This document shows, in pieces, positions 41,719 to 50,958 of a stretch of DNA of 64,000 nucleotides. The translations under genes were made by a program, and so were the position numbers. Under the pieces are notes generated by a model. That model had not been told where the DNA came from. It did no database searches and worked only from the letters and a program-made list of their open reading frames with translations. Positions within the stretch are counted from its first letter, which is position 1. Each line of letters opens with the position of its first letter. The DNA is from Paracholeplasma manati (GTDB lineage: Bacteria; Bacillota_I; Bacilli_A; Acholeplasmatales; UBA5453), in contig NZ_JAOVQM010000003.1 in assembly GCF_025742995.1 (NCBI RefSeq), positions 186,001 through 250,000 on the forward strand, in the 5' to 3' direction.

Positions 41719-42277
41719 GGGTTGTAACCACCAGTTTGGAGAACAACTTCGGTTCATGGGTCGAGATTATGAGACAAGTCCCTAAACTTTGAAGGGTTGC
41801 AATGCGTTTTAAAACCACCTTCATGGTTTTTGAATCCAGTGCTGTGAACGGTTCATCCATGAAAACCACATCGGGTTGTCCAACCAAACTGAGATATAAC
41901 AATACTTTTTGTTTATTGCCTTTGGATAAATTCGCTACTTCACTAGACATATCGATGTCTAATTCAGCCAAAAAACCCAGATCCATGGGGACACGCATAA
42001 TCGATAGCATCCATGCGATAAACGTATAGGGTCGATCTGCGTATGGCAATTCAACCAAATCGGGCATATATCGACATTTGAGCGATTTTCGATGGATGAT
42101 TTCACCACGATCACTTTGAATGCGATTCATGCATAGTTTTAAAAGTGTGGTTTTACCAGACCCGTTTTGCCCGACCAATAAATGGATGGTCCCAGGGTCA
42201 AACTGAATCGATAGATTTTGAAATAACGATTTATTACCATAGCTTTTGGAAACTTCACGCAGTTCAATCAATGACAT
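41705..42277 (-). CDS. ABC transporter ATP-binding protein, short form
   Basis: The 190-residue protein has Walker A (LVGQNGSGKTTLLKL), a signature written NLSKGNKQKVLLYLSL rather than LSGGQ, Walker B VVFMDEPFTALD and switch His in IISTHEP. Its small size and LSKGNKQK-type signature are typical of exporter ATPases (CcmA-like, lantibiotic-immunity or ABC-2 types). It overlaps both neighbours, 14 nt at each side, showing a tightly coupled cassette. Confidence 0.85.
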   Translation of the reverse strand: MSLIELREVSKSYGNKSLFQNLSIQFDPGTIHLLVGQNGSGKTTLLKLCMNRIQSDRGEIIHRKSLKCRYMPDLVELPYADRPYTFIAWMLSIMRVPMDLGFLAELDIDMSSEVANLSKGNKQKVLLYLSLVGQPDVVFMDEPFTALDSKTMKVVLKRIATLQSLGTCLIISTHEPKLFSKLVVTTHALD

Positions 42278-43046
42278 ATATACGATTTAAGCTATTCTCA
42301 GGAATCACTGTTGACATCGGTTCAAAATACAAAAACGTGTCAACGGTTTGAGCATAGAGTGTCCCTTCTAAAGTATAAAATATTCGTAATGACGTTTTTT
42401 GGTAATAAAATAAATCTGGTTCGATGTCGATGGCAATAGAATTTTGACTTTGTATGGTGTTAAGGATAGGCACACAATGATTGACCGTATAACAAACCGA
42501 TTCAATGGTGACTGGTCTTTTCACTGAAATATCCAACACAATTTGTGTCAAAAATGGCCCTTCATCGGCATTATCTCCATATTGATTATAGATAGAAAGT
42601 TCTTGTTCTTCACTCGGTTTCATCAAAGACAATCGTCCGATGCTTGCTTGAAGCTTATCCCCATTTTTTAAAAGAATGGTCAAATAACATGTTTTAATAT
42701 AGTAATCAACCTCAAGTTTTGGTAGTTCCAACAAGAAAACAACCTTATTATATCGATCACCTAAGTAGGTATACCGGCCATAGGTCTTAATATCTATGGT
42801 TTTGGGTACCAATTTTTGATGTTCGTCTAGGGACGATAAATAGATGGTTTCGATGGCATCCACATCAGCATAAAGTGATGAATGATTGGTATACCCCTCC
42901 ACGCTGAGTTGGGTATCCGTGGTCAATTGCGAATATAACGTTTGTTTAAACAACCACTTGTTTGAAGGCAATTGTTCCGATTGTACGCTTAGAACAATGA
43001 AAAGAATCAATACGAATGTAACAACAACAAACAGCCATTTTTTCAT
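42264..43046 (-). CDS. Unrecognised membrane-anchored extracellular protein
   Basis: The 260-residue protein has one N-terminal membrane helix (about 4-21) and an extracellular part predicted rich in beta strands, with two short Cys-containing segments (YYIKTCYLTILL; ESVCYTVNHCVP). I recognise no family. It overlaps the secreted-protein gene by 4 nt and the ATPase gene by 14 nt. It could be an accessory subunit of the transporter (like the extracellular partners of some exporters) or a second secreted product. Confidence 0.65.
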   Translation of the reverse strand: MKKWLFVVVTFVLILFIVLSVQSEQLPSNKWLFKQTLYSQLTTDTQLSVEGYTNHSSLYADVDAIETIYLSSLDEHQKLVPKTIDIKTYGRYTYLGDRYNKVVFLLELPKLEVDYYIKTCYLTILLKNGDKLQASIGRLSLMKPSEEQELSIYNQYGDNADEGPFLTQIVLDISVKRPVTIESVCYTVNHCVPILNTIQSQNSIAIDIEPDLFYYQKTSLRIFYTLEGTLYAQTVDTFLYFEPMSTVIPENSLNRIYVID

Positions 43047-43669
43047 ATTTTCACCTTTTCAAGTCGATAGTATTGTGTGGTGACGACAAATACCTCAAAA
43101 CCACCCTTTTCGAGTTCTAACCAAAATAAGTACCTTGCAGCCACCCCATTGGTGATTTTCCCTTCACCCACCACATATAAATTCGCCATCGTTTGTGGGT
43201 CAACTTGCATCTTGATCGTCCAGGTTTCTGTTTCTTTCTTCACGGTTTCTGTAGAGGATGTGATTTTGAGTGACGCATCCAAATTGCCTTTAAATTTCTT
43301 CACGGGACCGGACATGTTGATTCCAATCGAACCGGTCGAGGTGATGTTTCGAGCCGTGGTATAACTACTTTCGTATTTATAGTTGTATTCGATCGGTGTT
43401 GTCCCGTCATTATAATAAGAAAATACCGATTTGGACTTATAAGTCACCCGACAATCCTCATACACATATTTCACATTCCAACCAGCAAATCTTCTTTTGG
43501 TGACTTCTTTAAGGTAGGCTTTATAGTCTTTTTCACTATAATCACTTAAAAATTGCCCTTCATGCAACGTGATGGACTCATAGGCTAAATAGTCACTATC
43601 GGCCTTTAGTTGTAGCGTATTTAGCGAGATAAGTAGGCATAATAAACAAAACATCAGATATTTTTTCAT
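43043..43669 (-). CDS. Unrecognised secreted beta-strand-rich protein
   Basis: The 208-residue protein starts with a signal peptide (MKKYLMFCLLCLLISLNTLQ, cleavage likely after LKA). The mature part has a Ser/Thr-rich central stretch with alternating pattern (ITSTGSIGINMSG; DASLKITSSTETVKKETETW), then MQVDPQTMANLYVVGEGKI and a final VFVVTTQYYRLEK. Alternating Ser/Thr strands followed by a VxPxT-like turn recall aerolysin/ETX-type pore formers, but the similarity is only in pattern. I start at 43669, with AGGAGG 7 nt upstream; it heads the cassette. Confidence 0.65.
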   Translation of the reverse strand: MKKYLMFCLLCLLISLNTLQLKADSDYLAYESITLHEGQFLSDYSEKDYKAYLKEVTKRRFAGWNVKYVYEDCRVTYKSKSVFSYYNDGTTPIEYNYKYESSYTTARNITSTGSIGINMSGPVKKFKGNLDASLKITSSTETVKKETETWTIKMQVDPQTMANLYVVGEGKITNGVAARYLFWLELEKGGFEVFVVTTQYYRLEKVKI

Positions 43670-43709
43670 TTGAAAACCTCCTACTAGATACATACAAAAA
43701 AAGATGAAA

Positions 43710-43739
43710 AAAAAAGAAAAGGCATGGGATATACCTTTT
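43710..43739 (-). terminator. Terminator of the phosphoglucomutase-pepP operon
   Basis: 9-bp stem AAAAGGCAT (43717-43725) / ATACCTTTT (43731-43739, one wobble), followed by a T-run on the minus strand. The four-gene cassette begins just after it, with no clear promoter between. Confidence 0.8.
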
Positions 43740-43747
43740 CTAATCGA

Positions 43748-44992
43748 TTATTTTTTCATGAATGCTTCAATGTCTTTCACTTCTTTGATAATTGACTTCG
43801 ATAAATTGATTCGACCATCTTTGGTTAATAAGACATTGTCTTCGATACGAATACCAATACCTTCATCGGCGATGTATAAGCCCGGTTCAACGGTAAGTAC
43901 TTGGTTTTCTTCAAATGGTTTGGTGTAATTACCGACATCATGAACATCTAGGCCTAAGAAATGGCCTAACGAATGGTAATAGTACTTCGTTACTTCGGAT
44001 TCATCTTTTATCTTTCCAAGTTTAATCAACCCTTCAGCCAATACTTTTTTACCAAAATCGTTCCATTCTTTAAAAGTAACCCCTGGCTTTAAAAACTCAA
44101 TCGAGCGTTTGTTCGCTTCAAGGACGATTTCATAATAGGCTTTTTGACGTTCAGTGAACTGACCACTCACTGGGAATGTTCGGGTGATATCGGAACAATA
44201 CATGTCCTTTTGAACACCCAAATCGAATAAAATCAAGTTATTTTCTTCAATCAATGCGTTGTTTTTACGATAGTGAAGAATGGTTGCGTTAGACCCGTTG
44301 GCAGCGATTGTACCAAATGAAGGTTTAACCCCATGTTGATTTAACACAAAATTGTAGTGGGCTTCGAGTTGATGTTCTTTAATCCCTGCTTTGGCAGCTT
44401 TATAAAGGGCTTCAATACCTTCACGGGTAATTTCAATGGCTTTTTGCATCGCTTCAACTTCTTGAGGTTGTTTGATGCTTCTCAGTTCACCCAGTTCAGG
44501 ATGGATACTCGCAACCATTAAATTGGGATACTTTGACTTCATCAAATCCCCAAATTGATTGGCTAAAGTAGGCATATGACGTAGATCACGACGTTCTAAA
44601 TCCAGATAAAGATACTTGAGCGCGCCAAATACAGCCGCACGTGAATCCTGAAGGTATTTGCTTAAAACCGCTTCAAAATCTTTTCGGTCATAAATATCGG
44701 TGACACCGGATACACCAATCGCTTCTTCTTTGGTCAAACCTGCACCTACCCATAGCGCTTGAACAGGGTCTACCGGTTCAATGAATAAGATGGCTTTTTC
44801 CAAACCAGCACCTTTGAGTAATACCAAAATGACATCTTCTTGTTCAATCCCAGTCAAATAATAAAAATTACGATTAACTTCAAATGGGTATTGTTCATCT
44901 GCTGTCGATAAAGGTGCGATGCCTGAAAAAAACACTGCGAAGCTTTGATTTTCCATGCGATTCAATACATTTTTACGGTTATTAATATACAT
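43748..44992 (-). CDS. pepP: Xaa-Pro aminopeptidase
   Basis: The enzyme removes N-terminal residues before proline. The 414-residue protein has an N-terminal creatinase-like domain and a C-terminal pita-bread metallopeptidase with the five metal ligands in place: LFDLGVQKDMYCSDITRTFP (two Asp), SLGHFLGLDVHD (His), TVEPGLY (Glu) and IRIEDN (Glu). It follows the phosphoglucomutase gene by 10 nt with GGAG before the ATG. Confidence 0.92.
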   Translation of the reverse strand: MYINNRKNVLNRMENQSFAVFFSGIAPLSTADEQYPFEVNRNFYYLTGIEQEDVILVLLKGAGLEKAILFIEPVDPVQALWVGAGLTKEEAIGVSGVTDIYDRKDFEAVLSKYLQDSRAAVFGALKYLYLDLERRDLRHMPTLANQFGDLMKSKYPNLMVASIHPELGELRSIKQPQEVEAMQKAIEITREGIEALYKAAKAGIKEHQLEAHYNFVLNQHGVKPSFGTIAANGSNATILHYRKNNALIEENNLILFDLGVQKDMYCSDITRTFPVSGQFTERQKAYYEIVLEANKRSIEFLKPGVTFKEWNDFGKKVLAEGLIKLGKIKDESEVTKYYYHSLGHFLGLDVHDVGNYTKPFEENQVLTVEPGLYIADEGIGIRIEDNVLLTKDGRINLSKSIIKEVKDIEAFMKK

Positions 44993-45002
44993 ATTTTTTC
45001 TC

Positions 45003-46673
45003 CTATATTTGTCCTAATAAGCCTTGAACTGTAAGTTTATAGTTTTCAAGTGTTTCTTCAGCCATTGCTTTGGTTTGACCCACCACAGACATATAAATCT
45101 TCAGTTTAGGTTCAGTGCCTGACGGACGTAAGACTATCCATGATCCATCGCGATAATAAAATTTAAGGACATTGGACACTGGATAATTGAGCGGTTCAAC
45201 GCCAGTTTTACGCCAAGTTTGTTGTTTTAAAACATCGTCGATTTGAACGATTTCTTTGTTTTTAATCGATAGACGGTTGTTTCTAAAATAAGTCATCAAC
45301 GATTCAATACGCTTTTTACCTTCGATCCCGGATAAGTTTAAATTGAGGGTTTCTTCAACAAAGTAACCATATTGTTCATAAACCGTATTCAGCAAATCAA
45401 TCAAGGTTTGATGCTTTTCCGCCATAAAGGTTGCCATTTCACAAAGCATGTATACGGCTTGTACAGCATCTTTATCGCGAACGAAGTCGGAGATCAAAGA
45501 CCCATATGATTCTTCACAGCCAAACACATAAACCCCAGACCCTTCAATGGCTTTGGCTTTTTCACCAATGAATTTAAAACCTGTTAAGGTCGTTTCCACC
45601 GTCATATCAAACGATTTCGCGATTTTTTCAATCAATGGTGTTGTGACATTGGTTGTAAATACATACCCGTTTTTAGGTAATAACCCATGGGCTTGTTTAC
45701 GGCTTAATACATAATAGAGTGTTAGAGATGCGGTTTGGTTCCCACTTAAGAAATGGTATTTACCTTGATGTTTCACCATGACACCTAAACGGTCTGCATC
45801 TGGGTCTGTGACCAAAACCAAGTCCCCTTGGATTTGTTTAGCCAGTGCTAATGCGCCTTCATACGCGAGTTTTTCTTCTGGGTTTGAGGATGCGGTTGCG
45901 CCAAAATTAGGGTCATTGACCATTTGTGATTCAACCGGATAAACATCATAACCAAGCGATTTTAAAAGGTTAGGAACGATCGGTCCACCAGCACCATGTA
46001 AAGGTGAATAAACGAATTTAAGTGGTTTTTTATCCAACTTTTCAATTTGAATGGTTTTAACTTGTTCTAGATATTGTTGATCAAACGCTTCATCGACCCA
46101 ATGAATCAATGGTGAAGATTCGTCAAATGGAATTTGAAAATAATCTTCAATGGTTTGGATTTCTTGAATGACGATATCTGCCAAACGTGGCACCAATTGA
46201 CAACCGGTTTCGTCATAGACTTTATACCCATTGTAAGCCTTAGGGTTATGGGATGCGGTAATCATAATACCTCCATCACAATCATTGGTTCTAACCATGT
46301 ACGATAGATACGGTGTCGGTCTAAGGTTTTTAGTGATATAAACTTCTATCCCTTGTGCTGCGAGCACCCCAGCAGCACGCAACGCGAATGCGCTTGAGTT
46401 GAGTCGATTGTCGTAAGAGATGGCGACCTTTTTGTGACGTTTGAGACTTAAAATATATCTTGAAAATCCCAAAGTCGCACGCATGATGGTGTAAACATTG
46501 ACACGGTTGGTGCCTGCCCCCATCAACCCACGAATACCGCCAGTACCAAACTCGATATCGACATAAAATGCATCTTCTTTTTGTGCATCATTCATCTGTA
46601 ATAATTCTGTTTTTAATGTTGAATCCAAGGCTTCATAATTAACCCAGGACTGATATTTTTGGATGTAATCCAT
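45003..46673 (-). CDS. pgcA: Phosphoglucomutase/phosphomannomutase
   Basis: The enzyme interconverts glucose-1-phosphate and glucose-6-phosphate, joining the galactose pathway to glycolysis. The 556-residue protein has the phospho-Ser loop ITASHNPKAYNGYKVY, the metal loop TDPDADRLGV, the sugar loop CEESYGSLI and the phosphate-binding RPSGTEPKLKIY. The length matches the long PgcA type of Firmicutes. I start at 46673 (MDYIQKYQSW), with GAGGAGGG upstream. Confidence 0.94.
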   Translation of the reverse strand: MDYIQKYQSWVNYEALDSTLKTELLQMNDAQKEDAFYVDIEFGTGGIRGLMGAGTNRVNVYTIMRATLGFSRYILSLKRHKKVAISYDNRLNSSAFALRAAGVLAAQGIEVYITKNLRPTPYLSYMVRTNDCDGGIMITASHNPKAYNGYKVYDETGCQLVPRLADIVIQEIQTIEDYFQIPFDESSPLIHWVDEAFDQQYLEQVKTIQIEKLDKKPLKFVYSPLHGAGGPIVPNLLKSLGYDVYPVESQMVNDPNFGATASSNPEEKLAYEGALALAKQIQGDLVLVTDPDADRLGVMVKHQGKYHFLSGNQTASLTLYYVLSRKQAHGLLPKNGYVFTTNVTTPLIEKIAKSFDMTVETTLTGFKFIGEKAKAIEGSGVYVFGCEESYGSLISDFVRDKDAVQAVYMLCEMATFMAEKHQTLIDLLNTVYEQYGYFVEETLNLNLSGIEGKKRIESLMTYFRNNRLSIKNKEIVQIDDVLKQQTWRKTGVEPLNYPVSNVLKFYYRDGSWIVLRPSGTEPKLKIYMSVVGQTKAMAEETLENYKLTVQGLLGQI

Positions 46674-46721
46674 ACTATCCCTCCTCATGTGAATATTATA
46701 AACGATTATCACCCTATTTTA

Positions 46722-46744
46722 ACAAAAAAACAGCCGAAGCTGTT
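46722..46744 (-). terminator. UUCG-tetraloop terminator of coaX
   Basis: 6-bp stem AACAGC (46729-46734) / GCTGTT (46739-46744) with a TTCG tetraloop on the minus strand, then seven Ts. It overlaps the coaX stop. Confidence 0.9.
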
Positions 46745-47483
46745 AATTTTTTAATAATATATCGTAGAGTCCACGAAGAACCAAGTGTTCATCACGTTCT
46801 ACCTGAGTACGACACAAAGGTTTGATAATTTCGGAAAGTCCGCCTGTCATGATAACCTTAAAACTTTGACCAACTTCCGTTTGAATACGTTCGATCAACC
46901 CATCAACTTGAGCAGCTACCCCATAAGTCACACCAGATTGCATACAAGCAATCGTGTTGGTACCCAGTACTTTGGCGGGTACTTCAAGATCAAATTCCGG
47001 TAACAACGCGGTATTCGACACCATCGCACGCATCGAAATCATCACTCCTGGGGTAATGATGACGCCTTTAATGGTGGCTTTTTCCATATAAATGTATTTG
47101 GTTGCTGTACCTAAATCGACAATCAATACCGGTGTTGGTTCAGTTCTCGCACCAGCGACTGCACAAATGAGGTCAGCACCGACTTCTTTGGGATAGTCGG
47201 TTTTAACATTGATCCCTGTTTTGATGCCAGGTCCAACCACTAAAGGCTGTATTTGATAGTATTTGATGAATAGCTCTTTCAGTGCCTTCGTCACAGGTGG
47301 TACCACGGATGCAATCGCTACATTTTCAACCACTTCATTTTTTATGAATGGATGGATGAGTAAATAATAGGCATCGGCCGATAGATTTCGATCAGTGGAT
47401 AGACGAAACTTTTGTTCGATTTTATCTCCTCTGGTAACCCCAATTTTAACTTCTGTATTCCCAACATCAATCAGTAAAATCAT
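46743..47483 (-). CDS. coaX: Pantothenate kinase, type III
   Basis: CoaX phosphorylates pantothenate, the first step of coenzyme A synthesis. The 246-residue protein has the ASKHA-fold signatures LLIDVGNTEVKIGV at the start, GADLICAVAGA, and VDLGTATKYIY. It overlaps the upstream ECF transporter gene by 4 nt, which supports a shared role in vitamin B5 uptake and use. Confidence 0.93.
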   Translation of the reverse strand: MILLIDVGNTEVKIGVTRGDKIEQKFRLSTDRNLSADAYYLLIHPFIKNEVVENVAIASVVPPVTKALKELFIKYYQIQPLVVGPGIKTGINVKTDYPKEVGADLICAVAGARTEPTPVLIVDLGTATKYIYMEKATIKGVIITPGVMISMRAMVSNTALLPEFDLEVPAKVLGTNTIACMQSGVTYGVAAQVDGLIERIQTEVGQSFKVIMTGGLSEIIKPLCRTQVERDEHLVLRGLYDILLKN

Positions 47484-48412
47484 ATAAGTTCCTTTCTAGT
47501 ATAGTTTAGAATACCGACAATAATCGGTGTACCAACCAATACTGCAGCCAATGCTTCCATCAGTCCATTTGTCATAGCGATGCCATAGATGACCGAAATC
47601 ACATCGGTAAATCCCATGCTGAAAATCGCAGGTTTAAATATCGCAACCACACTGAGTACCAGCACGGTATGGATGACTGTAGCGAGAATGAATGACGATG
47701 GAATGAATACAAAGCTACCTTGATGTTTTTCAATAAACCAATAATAAGCCACTAAGAACACCACCGTTAAGAACAGCACGATTGGGGTTACTATACCACC
47801 AATTTTGGCTTCTTTAGCGGTAGCTTCATCCGCGAGTGTCGGTAAATTCAGTTCAATCACTAAAGCCTCTGCGCGTTTCGCTAACGCTTCGACATCACGG
47901 TCTTCAGATTCTAATTGATCCGCTTCAGCCCTTAATGCATACATTTCTGCTTGTTGTCCATTATAAGTTGACCAAGCATTTGCTGTCACGATGGCTTTTG
48001 AACCGTAAAACAATGCGAAAAGTGTAACCAATGATACAACCCCAAATAGAATAACTTTACCCATTTTGATGGTTTCAATCTTTTTAAAAACTTGAACCAC
48101 TTCAAAGGCTGCCCATGCAAAAAGCATTCTCGGCAAAATCGAAATCCATGGCAATTGGAATGCCAAGTCAAACGCCGTAGCACCATAAATATACGATGCA
48201 ATCATCGAGCCTAGCCCCATAAAAAATCCCAAAATGATCGCGTTACGTCGATCCACTAAAAAAACACCAACAATCACAGGAATGTGCACGAGGGTTACAG
48301 ATACCCCTGGCATCACCGTGATGAATCCGATTTGTGGTAACAACGACATGGTCATAATGATCGTCACAAATACGGCTGTTAGTGTGAGTTGAAACAGTCT
48401 TTTATCTCTCAT
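47480..48412 (-). CDS. ECF transporter substrate-binding subunit, probably for pantothenate
   Basis: The 310-residue membrane protein has the S-component look: LTLTAVFVTIIMTMSLLPQI at the start and GVSVTLVHIPVIVGVFLVDRRNAIILGFFMG, as in pantothenate and riboflavin S proteins. About 60 hydrophilic residues rich in Ala, Glu and Leu (about 145-205) are inserted between two membrane halves, which makes it longer than the usual ~190-residue S component. It overlaps coaX by 4 nt, hence the pantothenate assignment. The energising ECF-A/T genes are not in the window. Confidence 0.8.
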   Translation of the reverse strand: MRDKRLFQLTLTAVFVTIIMTMSLLPQIGFITVMPGVSVTLVHIPVIVGVFLVDRRNAIILGFFMGLGSMIASYIYGATAFDLAFQLPWISILPRMLFAWAAFEVVQVFKKIETIKMGKVILFGVVSLVTLFALFYGSKAIVTANAWSTYNGQQAEMYALRAEADQLESEDRDVEALAKRAEALVIELNLPTLADEATAKEAKIGGIVTPIVLFLTVVFLVAYYWFIEKHQGSFVFIPSSFILATVIHTVLVLSVVAIFKPAIFSMGFTDVISVIYGIAMTNGLMEALAAVLVGTPIIVGILNYTRKELI

Positions 48413-48486
48413 TTTTTCTCCTTTTTAGGCCACAAAGGGTCCCATAAGTACACCCATATTATAGAACTTTTGTTTCATCATTTCAA

Positions 48487-48509
48487 CAAAAAAGGAACCC
48501 AAAGGTTCC
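48487..48509 (-). terminator. Terminator of the pectin operon
   Basis: 6-bp stem GGAACC (48494-48499) / GGTTCC (48504-48509), 4-nt loop, T-run on the minus strand just after kduD. Confidence 0.88.
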
Positions 48510-48516
48510 ATTTGTG

Positions 48517-49287
48517 TTATCTTGCTAACCAGCCACCATCGACGGCGAGTGTAAAGCCATTGACATAAGATGATGCATCGGATGCTAAGAATACAATCGC
48601 ACCCATCATATCGCTTGGTAAACCCCAGCGACCGGCAGGGATTCTTTCAAGAATTTGACCCGCTCTGGTTTCATCGTCACGGAGTTGTTTGGTATTGTTG
48701 GTTGCCATATACCCTGGTGCAATCGCGTTGACGTTGATGTTATATTTGGCCCATTCATTGGCCATGGCCATGGTAATCCCTTTAACTGCTGACTTAGAAG
48801 CGGTATAAGAAGGCACACGAATGCCACCTTGATATGCCAACATCGAAGCAACAGAAATGATCTTACCACCGGTTTGTTGTTTTACAAATTGGTTGGCACA
48901 TGCTTGTGATAAGAAAAACACCGTACGAGAATTGATGTTCATGACATCATCCCAATTGGATTCTGAGAATTCAAGGGCGTCTTGTCTTTTAATGATACCG
49001 GCGTTATTGACCAAAATATCGACATGACCCATCGCTTTAACAGCTTCTTCAACCAAAGCAACCAAATCGGCTTGTTTTGAATTGATTAAATCTTTTTTAA
49101 TGCCATAAAAACGTTTGCCCAAAGCTTCGACTTGAACTTTTGTTTCTGGCATATCGACATAGTCTACACCGACAATGTCAGCACCTGCATCGGCTAAACC
49201 TAAGCACATACCTTGGCCTAAACCTGTGGATGCGCCTGTAACAATGGCAACTTTGCCTTTTAAACTGAATTGATCTAAGATTCCCAT
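48517..49287 (-). CDS. kduD: 2-deoxy-D-gluconate / 2-dehydro-3-deoxy-gluconate 5-dehydrogenase
   Basis: KduD reduces 5-dehydro-4-deoxy... derived 2,5-diketo-3-deoxygluconate to KDG with NAD(P)H. The 256-residue short-chain dehydrogenase has the cofactor loop VTGASTGLGQGM, LVNNAGII, and the Ser...Tyr-x3-Lys catalytic set (ISVASM; YTASKSAVKG). It is the last gene of the pectin operon, 13 nt after kduI. Assignment to KduD rests mainly on this neighbourhood and length. Confidence 0.88.
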   Translation of the reverse strand: MGILDQFSLKGKVAIVTGASTGLGQGMCLGLADAGADIVGVDYVDMPETKVQVEALGKRFYGIKKDLINSKQADLVALVEEAVKAMGHVDILVNNAGIIKRQDALEFSESNWDDVMNINSRTVFFLSQACANQFVKQQTGGKIISVASMLAYQGGIRVPSYTASKSAVKGITMAMANEWAKYNINVNAIAPGYMATNNTKQLRDDETRAGQILERIPAGRWGLPSDMMGAIVFLASDASSYVNGFTLAVDGGWLAR

Positions 49288-49300
49288 ACTATTCTCCTCT

Positions 49301-50137
49301 TTATTTTAAATCTTTGGTTTGGATAAAATCCATGTCATCATACGCTTGGTTTTCACCACACATACCCCAAATAAAGGTATAATTGGTGGTTGCTACACCT
49401 GCATGGATGCTCCAACTTGGTGAAATGACCGCTTGTTCATTGGCCATGACGATGTGTCTGGTTTCATCGGGTCTACCCATCATATGAAATACACGATGTT
49501 CCGATGGTAAATTGAAATAGAAATACACTTCCATACGGCGTTCATGGGTATGGCAAGGCATGGTATTCCATGATGACCCATTCGCGAGTTCCGTTAGCCC
49601 CATTTGAAGTTGACAGGTTTCCAAAATCGCTGGATGTAAATATTGATAAATCACACGTTTATTCATGGTAGATTCAGCACCTACTGCACGTGGATTTGTG
49701 ATTGAAAATGGAATATGTTTATTTGGATACGCTTTATGTGCCGGGCTTGAATTGATGTAAAATTTGGCTGGTTGATTGGGATCTACCGAGAAAAACTCGA
49801 TGGATTGAACCCCTCTACCCAAATATAGTCCATCTTTATGGGCCATGGTTTGTTTAAAACCATCGTAAATAATGTACCCTTCGCCACCAATATTGATGAC
49901 ACCGAGTTCTCTTCTTTGTAAGAAATATTCACTTGCTACTTCTTCAGGTGCATCTAATTTAAGTGAAGTGGTCACTGGAAAAACACCACCTGCAATGATG
50001 CGATCAAAATGCGAATAGGTGAGTGAGATATCGTCTTTGATAAAGACTTCTTCAATCAAATAGGTTGCTCTCAATTTGGCTGTATCATAGGATTTTGAAT
50101 CCTCAGGACTGGTTGAATAACGGACTTGAAATTTCAT
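49301..50137 (-). CDS. kduI: 5-dehydro-4-deoxy-D-glucuronate isomerase
   Basis: KduI isomerises 4-deoxy-5-keto-uronate, the unsaturated product of pectin breakdown, to 2,5-diketo-3-deoxygluconate. The 278-residue cupin has the zinc-binding pattern CHTHERRMEVYFYF and the family tail SPSWSIHAGVATTNYTFIWG. It overlaps the isomerase gene upstream by 4 nt. The classic pathway needs an unsaturated uronate made by a lyase or a GH88/105 enzyme, neither of which is in the window. Confidence 0.93.
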   Translation of the reverse strand: MKFQVRYSTSPEDSKSYDTAKLRATYLIEEVFIKDDISLTYSHFDRIIAGGVFPVTTSLKLDAPEEVASEYFLQRRELGVINIGGEGYIIYDGFKQTMAHKDGLYLGRGVQSIEFFSVDPNQPAKFYINSSPAHKAYPNKHIPFSITNPRAVGAESTMNKRVIYQYLHPAILETCQLQMGLTELANGSSWNTMPCHTHERRMEVYFYFNLPSEHRVFHMMGRPDETRHIVMANEQAVISPSWSIHAGVATTNYTFIWGMCGENQAYDDMDFIQTKDLK

Positions 50138-50958
50138 TGGTTTTCCTCCTGTATCTGTTGGATGAATGCTAAACTTTCAGCGATGTCTTCACCAGTGATG
50201 CCTTCAAATATATAATAAGCATCCGGGTTGCTTTCTAACATCAGTGGTAAAAGTTTACGATAGTCGAATAACCCTTTGTTTAAACCGACTTGAACCAACT
50301 TGCCTTCTTTAAGTTGGTAATTTTTTAAATGAAAAACTGCAATATCTTCTTTTAACAGGTGTAATGCTTCCTTTAAAATAGCTTCATGTTGACGATGGTT
50401 TCTGACATTGAGCAAATTGTATAAGTCAATGATGACTTTGACATGCGTGCTATTTAAGTCAAGCACAAATCGTTTTAATGAATATGGTGAGAAAATCACG
50501 TGGGCATAGGCTGCTTCAACCAAAACCGTTTTACCGACACTTTCTGCCATATTAACCAATGGTTTAAACACAGATAAAACTTGTTCATATGCCATTTTGG
50601 TGTGATTTTGTTCATGATAAGTCCACTGGTCATCGTTATATGACCCTGTTTCGGATGCAACATATTTTGTATTCAGGAGATGGGCTAGTTTCAATTGTTG
50701 ATTGAACCGCTCGATGCCTTGTTGTACTCTTGCTTGATTGCTATGAATGGGATTAAAATAACTGCCTAACAATAAAACCTCTACCCCATGTTGATGGGTT
50801 GATAAGGTTTCAAATGCTGCTTCGGTGAGTTCTGGTTCTTGATCTAGTGCCTTGTTGACCACCAGTTGAATACCATCAAACCCGAACGATTGAGCACGTT
50901 GAAACAGTGATTTCGCATCCATTTTACCCATATCATGTGCTCGAATCCCAATTTTCAT
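50134..50958 (-). CDS. Sugar-phosphate isomerase/epimerase-like TIM barrel
   Basis: The 274-residue protein belongs to the xylose-isomerase-like (AP endonuclease 2) superfamily: IGIRAHDMGK at the start, a conserved Glu in TVLVEAAYAHVI, KVIIDLYNLLNV and FHLKNYQLKEG at strands that hold metal ligands. The exact substrate is unknown. Lying between the IclR regulator and kduI, it may isomerise galacturonate or a keto-uronate. It overlaps its neighbours by 1 and 4 nt. Confidence 0.8.
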   Translation of the reverse strand: MKIGIRAHDMGKMDAKSLFQRAQSFGFDGIQLVVNKALDQEPELTEAAFETLSTHQHGVEVLLLGSYFNPIHSNQARVQQGIERFNQQLKLAHLLNTKYVASETGSYNDDQWTYHEQNHTKMAYEQVLSVFKPLVNMAESVGKTVLVEAAYAHVIFSPYSLKRFVLDLNSTHVKVIIDLYNLLNVRNHRQHEAILKEALHLLKEDIAVFHLKNYQLKEGKLVQVGLNKGLFDYRKLLPLMLESNPDAYYIFEGITGEDIAESLAFIQQIQEENQ

